From NCBI RefSeq assembly GCF_028869115.1, contig NZ_CP079800.1:1240001-1304000 (forward strand): 64,000 bases of DNA, in the 5' to 3' direction. A model generated the notes under the pieces. The model did no database searches and was not told where the DNA came from. It saw nothing but the letters and a program-made list of their open reading frames with translations. The DNA is from Pseudemcibacter aquimaris. Lineage in GTDB: Bacteria; Pseudomonadota; Alphaproteobacteria; Sphingomonadales; Emcibacteraceae. Of this stretch, positions 1 through 9,672 are shown piece after piece. The position numbers and the translations under genes are program-made. Positions within the stretch are counted from its first letter, which is position 1. Each line of letters starts with the position of its first letter.

Positions 1-2483
1 GACAAAGTTACGTAGAAGAAGATTTTGAAAATATTGTCGTACATAAAGGGGCGGACGGCACACGTGTTTTATTAAAAGATGTTGCGACCATTAAGGATGA
101 TTTTGAACAGAATAAATATCAGCTAAGTATGGATGGTCGCCGTGCAACAAGCCTTAGGGTGATTGCAGGCGATAATCCGGATACGGTAAAGCTAAGCCGT
201 GACGTTAATAAATTCCTTGATGATGTGGTAAGACCCTCATTACCAGAGGGCACAGAAGTTATCGTTTATAATGATAATTCTGAAAGTTTTGCAAGCAGAT
301 TGAATATGATGCTTTGGAATTTAATTTCCGGTCTTGCCTTGGTTTTCATTGGGCTTAGTTTGTTTTTGACGCCTGCTTTGGCCGGTTGGGTTTGTGTGGG
401 CATATTGGTTTCCTTTATGGGGACTTTCTTTATGTTGCCGTATCTTGATATGTCCTTAAATATGATTAGTCTGTTTTCATTTATTCTCATATTGGGGATT
501 GTGGTGGATGATGCGATTATTGTTGGTGAAAATGTTCATAGGCAAAATCAGAAAGGCTTCCTTGGTGAAGAGGGGGCCATTAAAGGGGCAACAATGATTG
601 CCAAGCCTGTGATATTTTCTGCTATTACGACCATGATATTCTTTTCACCGATGATGTTTGTTGAAGGCTTTATCAAACAAGTCGTGATTTATATTCCTGT
701 TGTTGTGATTTTAACGCTTTCTTTCTCACTGTTTGAAAGTTTGCTTATCTTGCCATCGCATTTGCGTCATGGTTACAGCAGTGTTCCCGGCAGATTAAAC
801 CGCATGGTGACGGCATTTTTTGAATTCTTTGGAATTCGTAAGATATTCGCATATTTAAGAGGAAAAGCGGCAGCAGGTCTTAGTTACTTTGTTGAAAATT
901 TTTATTTGCCATCACTTTATGCGGTTTTAAAACGCAAAGGCATGGCCATTGCGTCTTTTATCTGTGCATTCATGATATTCGTTTCACTGCAGCTTGGTGG
1001 TATCGTTGGTTCTGCATTTATGGTCAATATTCCAGGGGATAGAATTTTTGTTGTTGTCGACTATCCGATGGGTGCGCCATATGAAGATCTGGTGAATGCT
1101 ATGACAGAACTTGAAAAGTCAGCAGAGCTTTTGAAAATTGATCTTGAAAAAGAATTCCCCGGCGAAGAAATAATTCATCATATTGAGGCAAGTACAAACC
1201 ATGGCCAAGCGCAAGCATTTGTGAATTTATATCTTAAACCGTCCGAGGACCGTGAACTTACAATCGGTGATATCGTAAGCAGATGGCGTGCGTTTGAACC
1301 TTATATTCCGGATGCTAAAAACATCAGTTGGGACGAGGGGGGCGGTTCAACACGCCTTAATGTTCGCTTATCATCCGCTGACATTGCCCAATTGGAAGAG
1401 GCAAAACAGGAAATGAGAGATAAGTTCTCATCATATTCCAGTGTGTTTTATGTAACCGATACCGGGGCGGCGGCTGAATCAGAAGCGGTATTAAAATTAT
1501 TACCAAAGGGCGAGAATTTAAATTTGAGCCTTGCTGATCTTGGCCGTCAGGTAAGGCAAGCCTTTTACGGCGAAGAAGTTCAACGTATTCCACGCGGTGC
1601 TGATGACGTAAAAGTAATGGTGCGCTTGCCGGAAAGTGACAGACGTTCATTTGATACGCTTGATCAATTAAGAATAAGAACACCTGATGGGTTAGAGGTG
1701 CCATTTAATTCGGTAGCAACCGTAACATATCGGCCAGCGCCCACACAGATTATCAGAAATGGGCGTCAGCGTAATGTGGATGTCATCGGTATTATCGGTG
1801 AAGAAAATAAAACGGATGTTGCAAACATCGTTAGCGATATGCGTGACGGCTTTTTTCAGGAAATGGAAGAAAAATACCCGAATGTCGACGTCTCATTTGC
1901 AGGCGGGCAGGAAGAACAAGATGACTTTATGCAGTCACTCGCCATTAATTTTATCATTGGCCTGTTCATTGTTTATTGTTTGATGGCGGTTGCCTTTAAA
2001 TCATATTCCCAGCCGTTTATCATTATGATGGCGATACCGTTTGGTTATATGGGTTCAATCGTAGGGCATATCGTACTTGGGTATGATATCACGATCTTCT
2101 CCGTTCTTGGGATTGTTGCCGCGGCTGGTGTTGTTGTGAATGATAACTTGGTTTTACTGGATTATATCAATAAGTTACGTGAACGTGGGCAATCCGTATA
2201 TGATGCCGTTACATACGCAGCCGGGGAACGGTTTAGAGCGATTTTCTTAACATCCTTTACTACTTTCCTTGGGCTTGTTCCTTTAATGCTTGAACAAAGC
2301 GCGCAAGCAAGAGAGATGGTCCCAACCGTTGTTTCATTAGCGTTTGGGGTGCTGTTTGCAACGACAGTAACATTGTTCTTGGTACCAGTTTTATATTTAT
2401 CCATTGTGGGCTTTAAAAGAAGAGCATCTAATCTTTTCTCTAAGAATAATGCAGTTAACCAAGAAGCATCAGTTGGTGAATAA
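1..2483 (+). CDS. RND efflux transporter inner-membrane subunit (AcrB/HAE1 type), 5' end missing
   Basis: The reading frame is already open at base 3, so the gene starts upstream of the window; about 826 codons are visible and relatives are about 1030-1050 residues long. The product is a proton-driven inner-membrane pump that works with a periplasmic adaptor and an outer-membrane channel. Visible support: hydrophobic helices grouped as in RND pumps, the TM4 motif VVDDAIIVGEN near nt 500-530 with the paired Asp of the proton relay, and the C-terminal VVNDNLVLLDYINKLR segment. A large periplasmic loop lies between the two membrane blocks. The adaptor gene is presumably upstream and out of view. 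The MarR-GNAT gene follows after a short gap that holds a palindrome. The family is certain; the substrate cannot be read from sequence. Confidence 0.95.
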   Translation, partial: QSYVEEDFENIVVHKGADGTRVLLKDVATIKDDFEQNKYQLSMDGRRATSLRVIAGDNPDTVKLSRDVNKFLDDVVRPSLPEGTEVIVYNDNSESFASRLNMMLWNLISGLALVFIGLSLFLTPALAGWVCVGILVSFMGTFFMLPYLDMSLNMISLFSFILILGIVVDDAIIVGENVHRQNQKGFLGEEGAIKGATMIAKPVIFSAITTMIFFSPMMFVEGFIKQVVIYIPVVVILTLSFSLFESLLILPSHLRHGYSSVPGRLNRMVTAFFEFFGIRKIFAYLRGKAAAGLSYFVENFYLPSLYAVLKRKGMAIASFICAFMIFVSLQLGGIVGSAFMVNIPGDRIFVVVDYPMGAPYEDLVNAMTELEKSAELLKIDLEKEFPGEEIIHHIEASTNHGQAQAFVNLYLKPSEDRELTIGDIVSRWRAFEPYIPDAKNISWDEGGGSTRLNVRLSSADIAQLEEAKQEMRDKFSSYSSVFYVTDTGAAAESEAVLKLLPKGENLNLSLADLGRQVRQAFYGEEVQRIPRGADDVKVMVRLPESDRRSFDTLDQLRIRTPDGLEVPFNSVATVTYRPAPTQIIRNGRQRNVDVIGIIGEENKTDVANIVSDMRDGFFQEMEEKYPNVDVSFAGGQEEQDDFMQSLAINFIIGLFIVYCLMAVAFKSYSQPFIIMMAIPFGYMGSIVGHIVLGYDITIFSVLGIVAAAGVVVNDNLVLLDYINKLRERGQSVYDAVTYAAGERFRAIFLTSFTTFLGLVPLMLEQSAQAREMVPTVVSLAFGVLFATTVTLFLVPVLYLSIVGFKRRASNLFSKNNAVNQEASVGE

Positions 2484-2503
2484 AATTCAAATTGCGAATT
2501 GTG

Positions 2504-2538
2504 AAATAATATAGTTGCAATATACAACTATATTATTT
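2504..2538. promoter_or_regulatory. Perfect 14-bp inverted repeat, candidate MarR operator
   Basis: The arms at 2504-2517 and 2525-2538 are exact reverse complements around a 7-base spacer, with the core TAGTTG...CAACTA. It lies 27 nt before the ATG of the MarR-GNAT gene and just after the efflux-pump stop. MarR dimers bind palindromes of about this size, so autoregulation is the simplest reading. A factor-independent terminator for the pump gene is possible, but the arms are AT-rich and only a short T-run follows. Confidence 0.6.
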
Positions 2539-2565
2539 ATCTTTCTTTTTAATAAAGGAAAGACG

Positions 2566-3522
2566 ATGACAACAGCAATTAATCAAAAGCTCTTACATAA
2601 TATTAGACGCACTACTCGTGAAATGGTGCGTAAATTTGGTTTTATGAACAGAACCCTTGCAGGGACTGATTATTCGCCAAGCGCGGTACATGCACTGCTT
2701 GAAATTGATGAAAGGGGTTCTTGTACTGCAAAATGGTTGTCAGAAAGATTATATCTCGAGAAATCATCCATTAGCAGGATGTTGAAAACATTACTTAAAA
2801 ATGATGAGATTGAAGAATATAAATCAGAAAATGATGGCCGTGAAAAATTGATACGGTTAAGTGCAAAGGGTAAAAAGACTGTCTCAGGTATCCATGCATT
2901 TGGTAACAATCATGCCTCATACGCTTTATCAAAAATGGATAGCGATGACAGGCAAATAGTGATGAACGGGTTGGAACTATACACATCAGCATTATCGCCG
3001 GATAGGGAAGTTATCACGAATAATGAAGTTACTTTCCATAGTGGCTATACCGATGAATTGATTGGTAGCGTTACTTCGCTTCATTCAAGGATATATAGCG
3101 ATATTGCTGGCTTTGGGGCCTATTTCGAAGCGCTGGTTGGTAAATACTATTCTGAATTTATCATGCGACTTGATAATCCAAAAAATGAAACATGGTATGC
3201 GGTGCTAAATGGTAATATCATTGGCAGCATTTCTATCGATGGAGACGATCTGGATAAGGGGCAGGCACATTTAAGATGGTTTGTCGTTGATCCAACCATT
3301 CAATCTAAAGGAACTGGAAAACAGCTATTGCAAATGGCAATGGATTTTTGTGATGAACAGGGGGTTGATGAAGTGCATCTTTGGACATTTAAAGGTTTGG
3401 ATGCCGCAAGGTCACTATATGAACGTCACGGATTTAAATTAGTGATAGAAGAGTGGGGCAATAGATACGGTAAAAAGGTATTAGAGCGAAAATACATCCG
3501 CTCTAACCCATTAAGAAATTAA
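2566..3522 (+). CDS. MarR-family regulator fused to GNAT N-acetyltransferase
   Basis: The start is the ATG at 2566, preceded by AAAGGAAAG; an in-frame TTG at 2515 lies inside the palindrome and is unlikely. This gives 318 residues. Residues about 1-140 form a MarR winged helix (the SSISRMLKTLLKNDEI recognition region and a DGREKLIRLS wing). Residues about 150-310 form a GNAT fold with the acetyl-CoA motif VDPTIQSKGTGKQLL and a C-terminal ARSLYERHGF segment. Such fusions are a known family with mostly unknown acceptors. The efflux pump upstream and the palindrome at 2504-2538 suggest a drug- or metabolite-responsive regulator. The last 4 nt overlap the convergent Sel1 gene. Confidence 0.9.
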   Translation: MTTAINQKLLHNIRRTTREMVRKFGFMNRTLAGTDYSPSAVHALLEIDERGSCTAKWLSERLYLEKSSISRMLKTLLKNDEIEEYKSENDGREKLIRLSAKGKKTVSGIHAFGNNHASYALSKMDSDDRQIVMNGLELYTSALSPDREVITNNEVTFHSGYTDELIGSVTSLHSRIYSDIAGFGAYFEALVGKYYSEFIMRLDNPKNETWYAVLNGNIIGSISIDGDDLDKGQAHLRWFVVDPTIQSKGTGKQLLQMAMDFCDEQGVDEVHLWTFKGLDAARSLYERHGFKLVIEEWGNRYGKKVLERKYIRSNPLRN

Positions 3523-4259
3523 TCCATTTGTTGCTGCGGTGCTCGGAAGCCTGCATATTCAAAGCTTCTCATTAACCCTTTATTGGCACGTGCGGATAGT
3601 TCTGTTTCTTCTACTGTCCAATTTGCAATAAATGCATCACTTGTTTGAATGTCTTCTGCGCTCATATTTTCTTCGATTTGTGTAATGACGCCAGCATATT
3701 GAGCACCCGTAGCTTCGCCGACAGTATTGATAAATAATTTTAAGTACCCACGCGATTTGATCATGTCACGAGCAGTCATATCACCGCGAAAATAAAGAAG
3801 CGATAATGTTTGATATGCCATTGGGTGGCCTTGTTTCGCTGCACGTTCCATATAACGGGCACCCATAGTACCATTACTGAAATTAAGGTACATCACACCA
3901 ATATCATATTCGGCCATTGAATAGCCTGCCTGCGCAGATTTTTTGATGGTTCTGAAGGCACTTTCTGCATCTGATTCTGCGACGTCTTCATGTTTTCCGG
4001 CGTAAAAAGCACCGAGTTCATATGCGGCGAGGGGGTCATTTTTATTGGCAGCAATTTTAAACCAACGAAATGCTTCTTTCGCGTCCTGCTCTACACCGAT
4101 ACCATTGCTATAAAACATGCCTAGATGATAGGCGGCTTCTGCTTCGCCAGTGTTTGCCATTTCTGTAATCTTCTTAAACAGCGGTGTAATATCCTGTTCC
4201 TGCGCAATAGCAGAATTTCCAAGAAGAATGATAAATATCGCAGCAATAAATTTTTTCAT
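3519..4259 (-). CDS. Secreted Sel1-repeat (TPR-like) protein
   Basis: This 246-residue protein begins with a signal peptide (MKKFIAAIFIILLGNSAIAQ) and is followed by Sel1-type repeats of about 36 residues, for example AAYHLGMFYSNGIGVEQDAKEAFRWFKIAA and the next A-YELGAFYAG unit. Sel1 repeats form curved helical solenoids that bind partner proteins, so a periplasmic scaffold role is likely, but no partner can be named. It is the last gene of the minus-strand run, 8 nt after ychF. Its 3' end overlaps the MarR-GNAT gene by 4 nt. A second Sel1 protein lies at 30594-31250. Confidence 0.85.
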   Translation of the reverse strand: MKKFIAAIFIILLGNSAIAQEQDITPLFKKITEMANTGEAEAAYHLGMFYSNGIGVEQDAKEAFRWFKIAANKNDPLAAYELGAFYAGKHEDVAESDAESAFRTIKKSAQAGYSMAEYDIGVMYLNFSNGTMGARYMERAAKQGHPMAYQTLSLLYFRGDMTARDMIKSRGYLKLFINTVGEATGAQYAGVITQIEENMSAEDIQTSDAFIANWTVEETELSARANKGLMRSFEYAGFRAPQQQMD

Positions 4260-4267
4260 AAATTTTC

Positions 4268-5371
4268 CTAATTTGCGAAACGGAATAATAAAACATCGCC
4301 ATCTTGTACGATATATTCTTTGCCCTCGAGACGCATTTTACCATTATCCTTGGCCCCGTTTTCACCGTTATGTTCGATGTAATCGTCATAGGCGATTGTC
4401 TCTGCGCGAATGAATCCTGTTTCAAAATCAGTATGTATTACACCAGCAGCTTGTGGCGCTTTTGTGTCCTGTGTAATTGTCCAGGCGCGGGCCTCATTTG
4501 GTCCTGCTGTGAAATAAGTGATTAACTGAAGCAGATCATAACCAGCGCGAATAACACGGCCAAGGCCCGTTTCACCAAGACCAAGGTCTTCAAGGAATGC
4601 TTTTTGTTCTTCTTCGTCATCAAGTTGCGCGATCTCGGCTTCGAGTGCCGCACTAATGACAACGCATTCAGCAGCTTCATTGGCCGCTTTTTCAGCGACA
4701 CGTGCGCTTAGTTCATTTCCGTCTGCGGCGTCATCTTCAGATACGTTACAAACATACAGAACTGATTTTGTCGTGATCAGTTGAAGCTCTTTGAGCAATT
4801 TTGCTTCTTCTTCGTCGGCAACTTCCGTTTTACGGGCAGGGAGGCCATCTTCAAGAACCTTAAGTACGCGTTCAACCATTTCCATGATTTTCTTGGCTTC
4901 TTTATCCTGACCACGGATGCGGCGTTCTAGCCCGCTTTTACGTTTTTCAAGGCTTTCCATATCTGAAAGCATCAGTTCTGTTTCAACTGTTTCTGCGTCG
5001 GCGATTGGATCGATCACGCCTTCTACGTGGGTGATGTCGTCATCTTCAAAACAGCGTAAAACATGAATAATCGCGTCCACCTCGCGGATGTTGCCAAGGA
5101 ACTGGTTTCCAAGGCCTTCGCCCTTTGATGCGCCACGTACAAGGCCAGCAATATCAACGAACGATAGTTGAGTAGGGATCACCTGTTTTGATGTGGCGAT
5201 TTCTGCAATTTTATTAAGGCGTGGATCCGGTACAGGTACTTGTCCCACATTCGGTTCAATCGTACAGAAAGGATAGTTTGCCGCTGCCGCTTGCGCAGTG
5301 TTTGTAAGCGCGTTAAACAGCGTTGATTTACCAACGTTGGGAAGTCCAACAATACCACATTTAAATCCCAT
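4268..5371 (-). CDS. ychF: Ribosome-binding ATPase YchF (Obg-like family)
   Basis: The 367 residues match the normal YchF length. The P-loop GLPNVGKST is at residues 9-17, switch II is [19 protein letters not shown], and the usual NKxD base-specificity motif is replaced by NVSED, which is why this family prefers ATP to GTP. A helical coiled-coil insert (about 130-200) and a C-terminal TGS domain (about 280-365) follow. YchF binds ribosomes and takes part in redox/stress control of translation. The gene sits 5 nt after pth, an order common in proteobacteria. Confidence 0.97.
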   Translation of the reverse strand: MGFKCGIVGLPNVGKSTLFNALTNTAQAAAANYPFCTIEPNVGQVPVPDPRLNKIAEIATSKQVIPTQLSFVDIAGLVRGASKGEGLGNQFLGNIREVDAIIHVLRCFEDDDITHVEGVIDPIADAETVETELMLSDMESLEKRKSGLERRIRGQDKEAKKIMEMVERVLKVLEDGLPARKTEVADEEEAKLLKELQLITTKSVLYVCNVSEDDAADGNELSARVAEKAANEAAECVVISAALEAEIAQLDDEEEQKAFLEDLGLGETGLGRVIRAGYDLLQLITYFTAGPNEARAWTITQDTKAPQAAGVIHTDFETGFIRAETIAYDDYIEHNGENGAKDNGKMRLEGKEYIVQDGDVLLFRFAN

Positions 5372-5376
5372 AATAA

Positions 5377-5958
5377 TTAATCCTTTTTGTTCGGTTTCAA
5401 TATCAAACCGACTTCATTTAGAAAATCTGCGCCTTCGCCGCTTTTTAATTTGTCAGCACTGCGCCCGACTGCATCAATGAGTGGCTCTAGCCATGTGCGT
5501 TCGGCATTGGAAAAATTGCCAAGTACATGCCCATTAACCCGTGCTTTATCGCCTGGATGGCCAATACCCATTCGGATGCGGTTATAATTTTTATTTATAT
5601 ACTGATCCAAAGATTTAAGCCCGTTATGACCAGCGTTGCCGCCACCAAGTTTATATCTGATTTTTCCGGCAGGAAGATCAAGTTCATCATAAAACACGAA
5701 AATATCTTCTGATGGTATTTTATAAAATCTTGCGGCTTCGGATACTGATTTACCGGACAAATTCATGAATGTCATCGGTTTTAAAATCAGTGCTTTTTCA
5801 CTTCCAAGGCGGCCTTCTGATAGGAGCCCCTGAAATTTTGACTTTGGTTCAGAAAAATTATGGCGATAGATGATTTCATCTACCGCCATAAATCCAATAT
5901 TATGCCGGTTGTGTTCATATTGTTTGCCGGGATTTCCCAGCCCTACGAGCAGCAACAT
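5377..5958 (-). CDS. pth: Peptidyl-tRNA hydrolase
   Basis: This enzyme of 193 residues cleaves peptidyl-tRNA released from stalled ribosomes, recycling the tRNA. The N-terminal LLLVGLGNPGKQYEHNRHNIGF carries the catalytic His (residue 19) and the Asn beside it; the FYDELDLPAGKIRYKLGG segment carries the catalytic Asp, and NAGHNGLKS is conserved. The length is normal. It lies between rplY and ychF, the usual prs-rplY-pth-ychF arrangement, probably one transcript. Confidence 0.97.
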   Translation of the reverse strand: MLLLVGLGNPGKQYEHNRHNIGFMAVDEIIYRHNFSEPKSKFQGLLSEGRLGSEKALILKPMTFMNLSGKSVSEAARFYKIPSEDIFVFYDELDLPAGKIRYKLGGGNAGHNGLKSLDQYINKNYNRIRMGIGHPGDKARVNGHVLGNFSNAERTWLEPLIDAVGRSADKLKSGEGADFLNEVGLILKPNKKD

Positions 5959-5980
5959 GGCATTATCCTTTTAGAGGGTC

Positions 5981-6637
5981 TTATTCAGCGTCCTCAGATT
6001 TTTGTGAAGTCGCTTCAACTTCTACGCTATGCTCTTCATCAGACTCTGCTTCTTCAGATTCAGCAGACTTAAGTCCGCTTGGTGCAGAAATTGTAGCAAC
6101 AGTGAAGTCACGGTCATCAATCGTTGGTGTCACACCTTCTGGTAATTTAACAGAAGAAATGTGAATACTGTCACCAAGCTCAGCACCTGTAAGGTCGATT
6201 TCAATTGATTCCGGAATTGCATTCGCAGGACATTCAAATTCAACTTCGTGACGAACGATGTTCACGATACCGCCTTGACGGATGCCTGGGCAGTCGTCTT
6301 CGTTGATTACGTGTACTGGGATGTTAATGTTAATTGTTGCATTCTTCGATAGACGAAGGAAGTCAATATGCATTGGCCAGTCAGAAATAGGGTGTAGTTG
6401 AACATCACGTGGAATAACCATTTCTTTTTTACCTTCAACTTCAACGTCGTACGTTGTTGAAAGGAAAGAACCAGTGTTCATTTGCTTAACGATCTCCACG
6501 CGATCAACGCTGATAGAAACGGCATCTTTTTTGTCGCCATAAATGACGGCAGGAAGACGACCTTCTCTACGCATTGCACGAGAGGACCCCTTACCCGCTT
6601 TTGTGCGTACTTCTGCTTTAATAACTGTATTAGCCAT
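5981..6637 (-). CDS. rplY: 50S ribosomal protein L25 (TL5/CTC form)
   Basis: The 218-residue protein has the long two-domain form: an N-terminal L25 domain that binds 5S rRNA (about 1-95, with the conserved GKGSSRAMRREGRLPAVIYG start) and a C-terminal beta domain (about 96-185), ending in an acidic Glu/Ser tail. The long form is usual in alphaproteobacteria. It follows prs with a 163-nt gap that contains two inverted repeats, so it may also have its own promoter or leader. Confidence 0.96.
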   Translation of the reverse strand: MANTVIKAEVRTKAGKGSSRAMRREGRLPAVIYGDKKDAVSISVDRVEIVKQMNTGSFLSTTYDVEVEGKKEMVIPRDVQLHPISDWPMHIDFLRLSKNATININIPVHVINEDDCPGIRQGGIVNIVRHEVEFECPANAIPESIEIDLTGAELGDSIHISSVKLPEGVTPTIDDRDFTVATISAPSGLKSAESEEAESDEEHSVEVEATSQKSEDAE

Positions 6638-6697
6638 TATAATTCTCCGATAATAAATATATGTTCATGATACCAGCCTCCAGGGGTGCCAATATCA

Positions 6698-6729
6698 AAG
6701 GGCCTGTGATCATATTGATACAGACCCTT
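6698..6729 (-). other. Hairpin in the prs-rplY gap
   Basis: Bases 6698-6712 and 6716-6729 pair with one mismatch and one bulge (AAGGG-CTGT-ATCA against TGAT-ACAG-CCCTT). It lies 61 nt upstream of the rplY ATG. There is only a weak T-run on the minus strand, so it could be a leader structure or a weak attenuator. Nothing in the sequence assigns a function. Confidence 0.4.
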
Positions 6730-6759
6730 ATGAGCGCCGCTTTTAACGCTAAATGATAT

Positions 6760-6786
6760 AAAACTCAATAGTTTTTTTGAGTTTTT
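6760..6786 (-). terminator. Possible weak terminator after prs
   Basis: AAAACTCAA (6760-6768) and TTGAGTTTT (6777-6785) form an AT-rich stem with T-rich flanks on both strands, 15 nt past the prs stop. The stem is weak, so read-through into rplY is likely. Confidence 0.35.
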
Positions 6787-6800
6787 ATGTGAATAATTTT

Positions 6801-7739
6801 CTAATTAAACAGTACAGAAACAGAGCTTTCTTCGTGAATGCGTCTGATCGCCTTCGCGAATAGCGGGGCAATTGTAATCTGTATTAGTTTTTTACAGCCT
6901 TTAACGGCATCTGTCGCACAGATGGAATCAGTGGTAACAACATGTTCCATTGCCGATTTATTGATGCGGTCAATTGCTGGTCCGGATAGCACGCCGTGCG
7001 ATACATAAGCACTAACGGATTTTGCACCACCATGTTCAATAAGGGCACCGGCCGCATTGCAAAGTGTTCCCGCACTATCAACAATGTCATCAACAAATAC
7101 GCAGTGGTATCCTTTAACATCACCGATCACATTCATCACTTCGGAAACGCCTGCTTTTTCACGGCGCTTATCAATGATCGCTAGTGGAACATCAAGACGG
7201 CTTGCATATGCACGGGCACGAACCACACCACCAACGTCAGGTGAAACAACCATCAGTTTTTCTTCTTTTGCGTAACGTTTCTGCATGTCTTCTACAAGAA
7301 CAGGGGACGCAAATAGATTATCAGTTGGAATATCAAAGAAACCTTGGATCTGACCAGCATGGAGATCCATTGTCAGAACCTTGTCTGCCCCAGCAGTGGT
7401 AATCAGGTTTGAAACCAGTTTCGCACTGATCGGTGTGCGTGGTCCAGGTTTTCTATCCTGACGGGCATATCCAAAATATGGAATAACGGCAACGATACGT
7501 TTTGCGGATGCACGTTTTAACGCGTCGATAATAATCAACAATTCCATTAAATTGTCATTGGTTGGATATGATGTGGGTTGAATTACATATACATCTTCCC
7601 CACGGACGTTTTCTTGAATTTCTACCCAGATTTCTTCATCAGAAAATCGCTTGATATTGGCTTTGGTAAGTTCCATCCCGAGATGGTTGGCGATAGATTC
7701 AGCAAGAGGATAATTGCTGTTCCCGGAAATAATCTTCAT
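6801..7739 (-). CDS. prs: Ribose-phosphate pyrophosphokinase (PRPP synthetase)
   Basis: This 312-residue enzyme makes PRPP from ribose 5-phosphate and ATP, feeding nucleotide, histidine and tryptophan synthesis. Visible support: the N-terminal [18 protein letters not shown], the [17 protein letters not shown] flexible-loop region, the metal-binding [18 protein letters not shown], and the PRPP-binding loop [13 protein letters not shown]. Length and motifs are those of class I enzymes. It heads the prs-rplY-pth-ychF group. Confidence 0.97.
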   Translation of the reverse strand: MKIISGNSNYPLAESIANHLGMELTKANIKRFSDEEIWVEIQENVRGEDVYVIQPTSYPTNDNLMELLIIIDALKRASAKRIVAVIPYFGYARQDRKPGPRTPISAKLVSNLITTAGADKVLTMDLHAGQIQGFFDIPTDNLFASPVLVEDMQKRYAKEEKLMVVSPDVGGVVRARAYASRLDVPLAIIDKRREKAGVSEVMNVIGDVKGYHCVFVDDIVDSAGTLCNAAGALIEHGGAKSVSAYVSHGVLSGPAIDRINKSAMEHVVTTDSICATDAVKGCKKLIQITIAPLFAKAIRRIHEESSVSVLFN

Positions 7740-7822
7740 TTTTTACAATGTCCCATTAAAAGTCACCCGAAATTACACTGCATCTTATACAGATTCTTTT
7801 TTAAAAAGCGACTCTGAATATC

Positions 7823-8569
7823 TTATTTCTGTAAAATAATTGAAATCTGGCGGCCGTAATCGTTTTCATTTAAATGTGTTTTACGGCGATAGCTGAAAAA
7901 ATCATTCTTTTTGTCGTATGTGTCGATGTTTAGAGCATCAATTAAACCTATTCCACATCCTTTAAGTTTATCAAATACATAACCAGAAAGATCAAACATA
8001 TGGTGATCCGGATTGTTTGATGAAAGGAAATATTTTTCGTTATCAATTGCGTTGAAAAAATCTGGACCAACTTCATAAGAATTTTGTGCGATACAGGGAC
8101 CAATTACGGCCGTAATATTTTTTCGATTTGCCCCAAGAACACACATTTTATCAACTGTATTATCAAGCACACCAGTATGTGCACCTTTCCAACCTGCGTG
8201 AGCAGCCCCAATGACCCCTGCATTTGCATCGGCAAAAAGAACAGGTGCGCAATCGGCGGTCACAACGCTTAAGGCAATGTCTCGTCTATCAGTCACAATG
8301 CCGTCTGCGTCAGCAATTTCATAATTTTCATCATAAACAACCACTTTATTACTATGGATTTGATGAAGCTCGATAAGTTTGGCATTTTTAGAAAACGTAG
8401 AACAGGCGAGGCTGCGGTTCTTTAGGATCGTGTCTTTATGATCACCTGAATATGTCCCGCAATTTAAAGAGGCGTAAATTCCGTCGGAATGGCCACCAGT
8501 TCGCTTGAAAAAACCATGTTTGATACTGTTATTCTGGCTTAAAGGTTTACTGATAACAAAATCCGCCAT
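7823..8569 (-). CDS. pgeF: Peptidoglycan editing factor / laccase-domain protein (YfiH family)
   Basis: The 248 residues span the whole family domain. The conserved metal-site residues are visible: HQIHSNKV, the Cys of TADCAPVLFAD, and the His of GAAHAGWKG, followed by IGPCIAQNSYEVG. In E. coli the homologue removes mis-incorporated serine from peptidoglycan precursors; others show purine nucleoside or polyphenol oxidase activity. The start codon overlaps the stop of the methyltransferase gene by one base, indicating translational coupling. Confidence 0.93.
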   Translation of the reverse strand: MADFVISKPLSQNNSIKHGFFKRTGGHSDGIYASLNCGTYSGDHKDTILKNRSLACSTFSKNAKLIELHQIHSNKVVVYDENYEIADADGIVTDRRDIALSVVTADCAPVLFADANAGVIGAAHAGWKGAHTGVLDNTVDKMCVLGANRKNITAVIGPCIAQNSYEVGPDFFNAIDNEKYFLSSNNPDHHMFDLSGYVFDKLKGCGIGLIDALNIDTYDKKNDFFSYRRKTHLNENDYGRQISIILQK

Positions 8570-9672
8570 TAAAAACCCGCCATTTCATATTTTTCTGATG
8601 AAAGTGCACATACTTTAAACAGTTCACCCATTTCTTCTGGTGATGTTAATCGGTGAAGGCCGCTTTTAATATCATTTGCTTGTTGATCGCTGGCGGCACT
8701 CAGTAAGGTTGCGGCTCGCTGATCAATGCCCATATTTTTTAAGAAAGCGCCTTGGGTCGTGGGGCCTGCTGCGTATATGCCAACTTCACGGGCAATATCA
8801 CAGGTTTTTATAAAGTTTACATGGGCAGATAGGTCGGCATGCCCCGGGTTATCAAAAATACCTGTGAACTTGTGATCTTCTACTGCCTGTAATGTTTCAC
8901 CGGTTTGGTATTTGTCGTATCCATAATCAATGAAAAGTGCAGCGCCACGATGTTTTTTGAAATACTTACTGATTTCATATGTGATAAATTCACCCATTGG
9001 GCAGGTTTCAATAACGCTATACATTTCTGCATCATCATAGTCACTTGGTAACTTTACATCTTGAACAGGGAAAGGGGAAAGTGAATAAGATAAACCTTCA
9101 CCGCTTTCATCTGTATTTATCATACGCTCATGCCAACCAAGATCGGATTTTTGGAATTGCCTGATGGGCAGTGCATCAAGGAATTCATTGCCGATAATAA
9201 AGGTGGCAGCAAAGCCATCATCCTTGGCTGTTTGATCCAGTGCGTTTTTGACACTATCGTGCCAATATTTATTATTTGGATATGCAGATAATTTCTGTTT
9301 TTGTTGTTCTTTTAATGCGCTTGATGCCTCAACAAAATGTAAATCTATTTTATTAAGAAAATCCGGTAATGCATTGACGCTACGCAATAAATCGGACATT
9401 AATGTCCCGCGTCCGGGGCCAAGTTCGATTAAATGAACTTTACTAGGGCTTCCCATTTTTAACCAAAGATCCGCAAACCATAATCCAATAAGTTCGCCGA
9501 ACATCTGGCTTATTTCCGGGGCGGTAATAAAATCCCCTTTGGTACCAAATGGTGTCTGCTTTGCGTAATACCCATGCTGTGGGTTCGTCAGTGCTTCCGT
9601 CATATAAGCGCTAACTGTCATGGGACCGTGCAGCCTGATAAGACTAATTAAATGGTCTTTTAAGGCGGTCAT
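8569..9672 (-). CDS. SAM-dependent methyltransferase, MidA/NDUFAF7 family
   Basis: The 367-residue protein has the family N-terminus (MTVSAYMTEALTNPQHGYY), the SAM-binding motif VHLIELGPGRGTLMSDLL near residue 80-95, and GNEFLDALPIRQF. The mitochondrial homologue NDUFAF7 methylates a subunit of respiratory complex I during assembly, and a similar role is plausible here but unproven in bacteria. It is coupled to lgt (4-nt overlap) and pgeF (1-nt overlap), a trio conserved in alphaproteobacteria. Confidence 0.92.
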   Translation of the reverse strand: MTALKDHLISLIRLHGPMTVSAYMTEALTNPQHGYYAKQTPFGTKGDFITAPEISQMFGELIGLWFADLWLKMGSPSKVHLIELGPGRGTLMSDLLRSVNALPDFLNKIDLHFVEASSALKEQQKQKLSAYPNNKYWHDSVKNALDQTAKDDGFAATFIIGNEFLDALPIRQFQKSDLGWHERMINTDESGEGLSYSLSPFPVQDVKLPSDYDDAEMYSVIETCPMGEFITYEISKYFKKHRGAALFIDYGYDKYQTGETLQAVEDHKFTGIFDNPGHADLSAHVNFIKTCDIAREVGIYAAGPTTQGAFLKNMGIDQRAATLLSAASDQQANDIKSGLHRLTSPEEMGELFKVCALSSEKYEMAGF

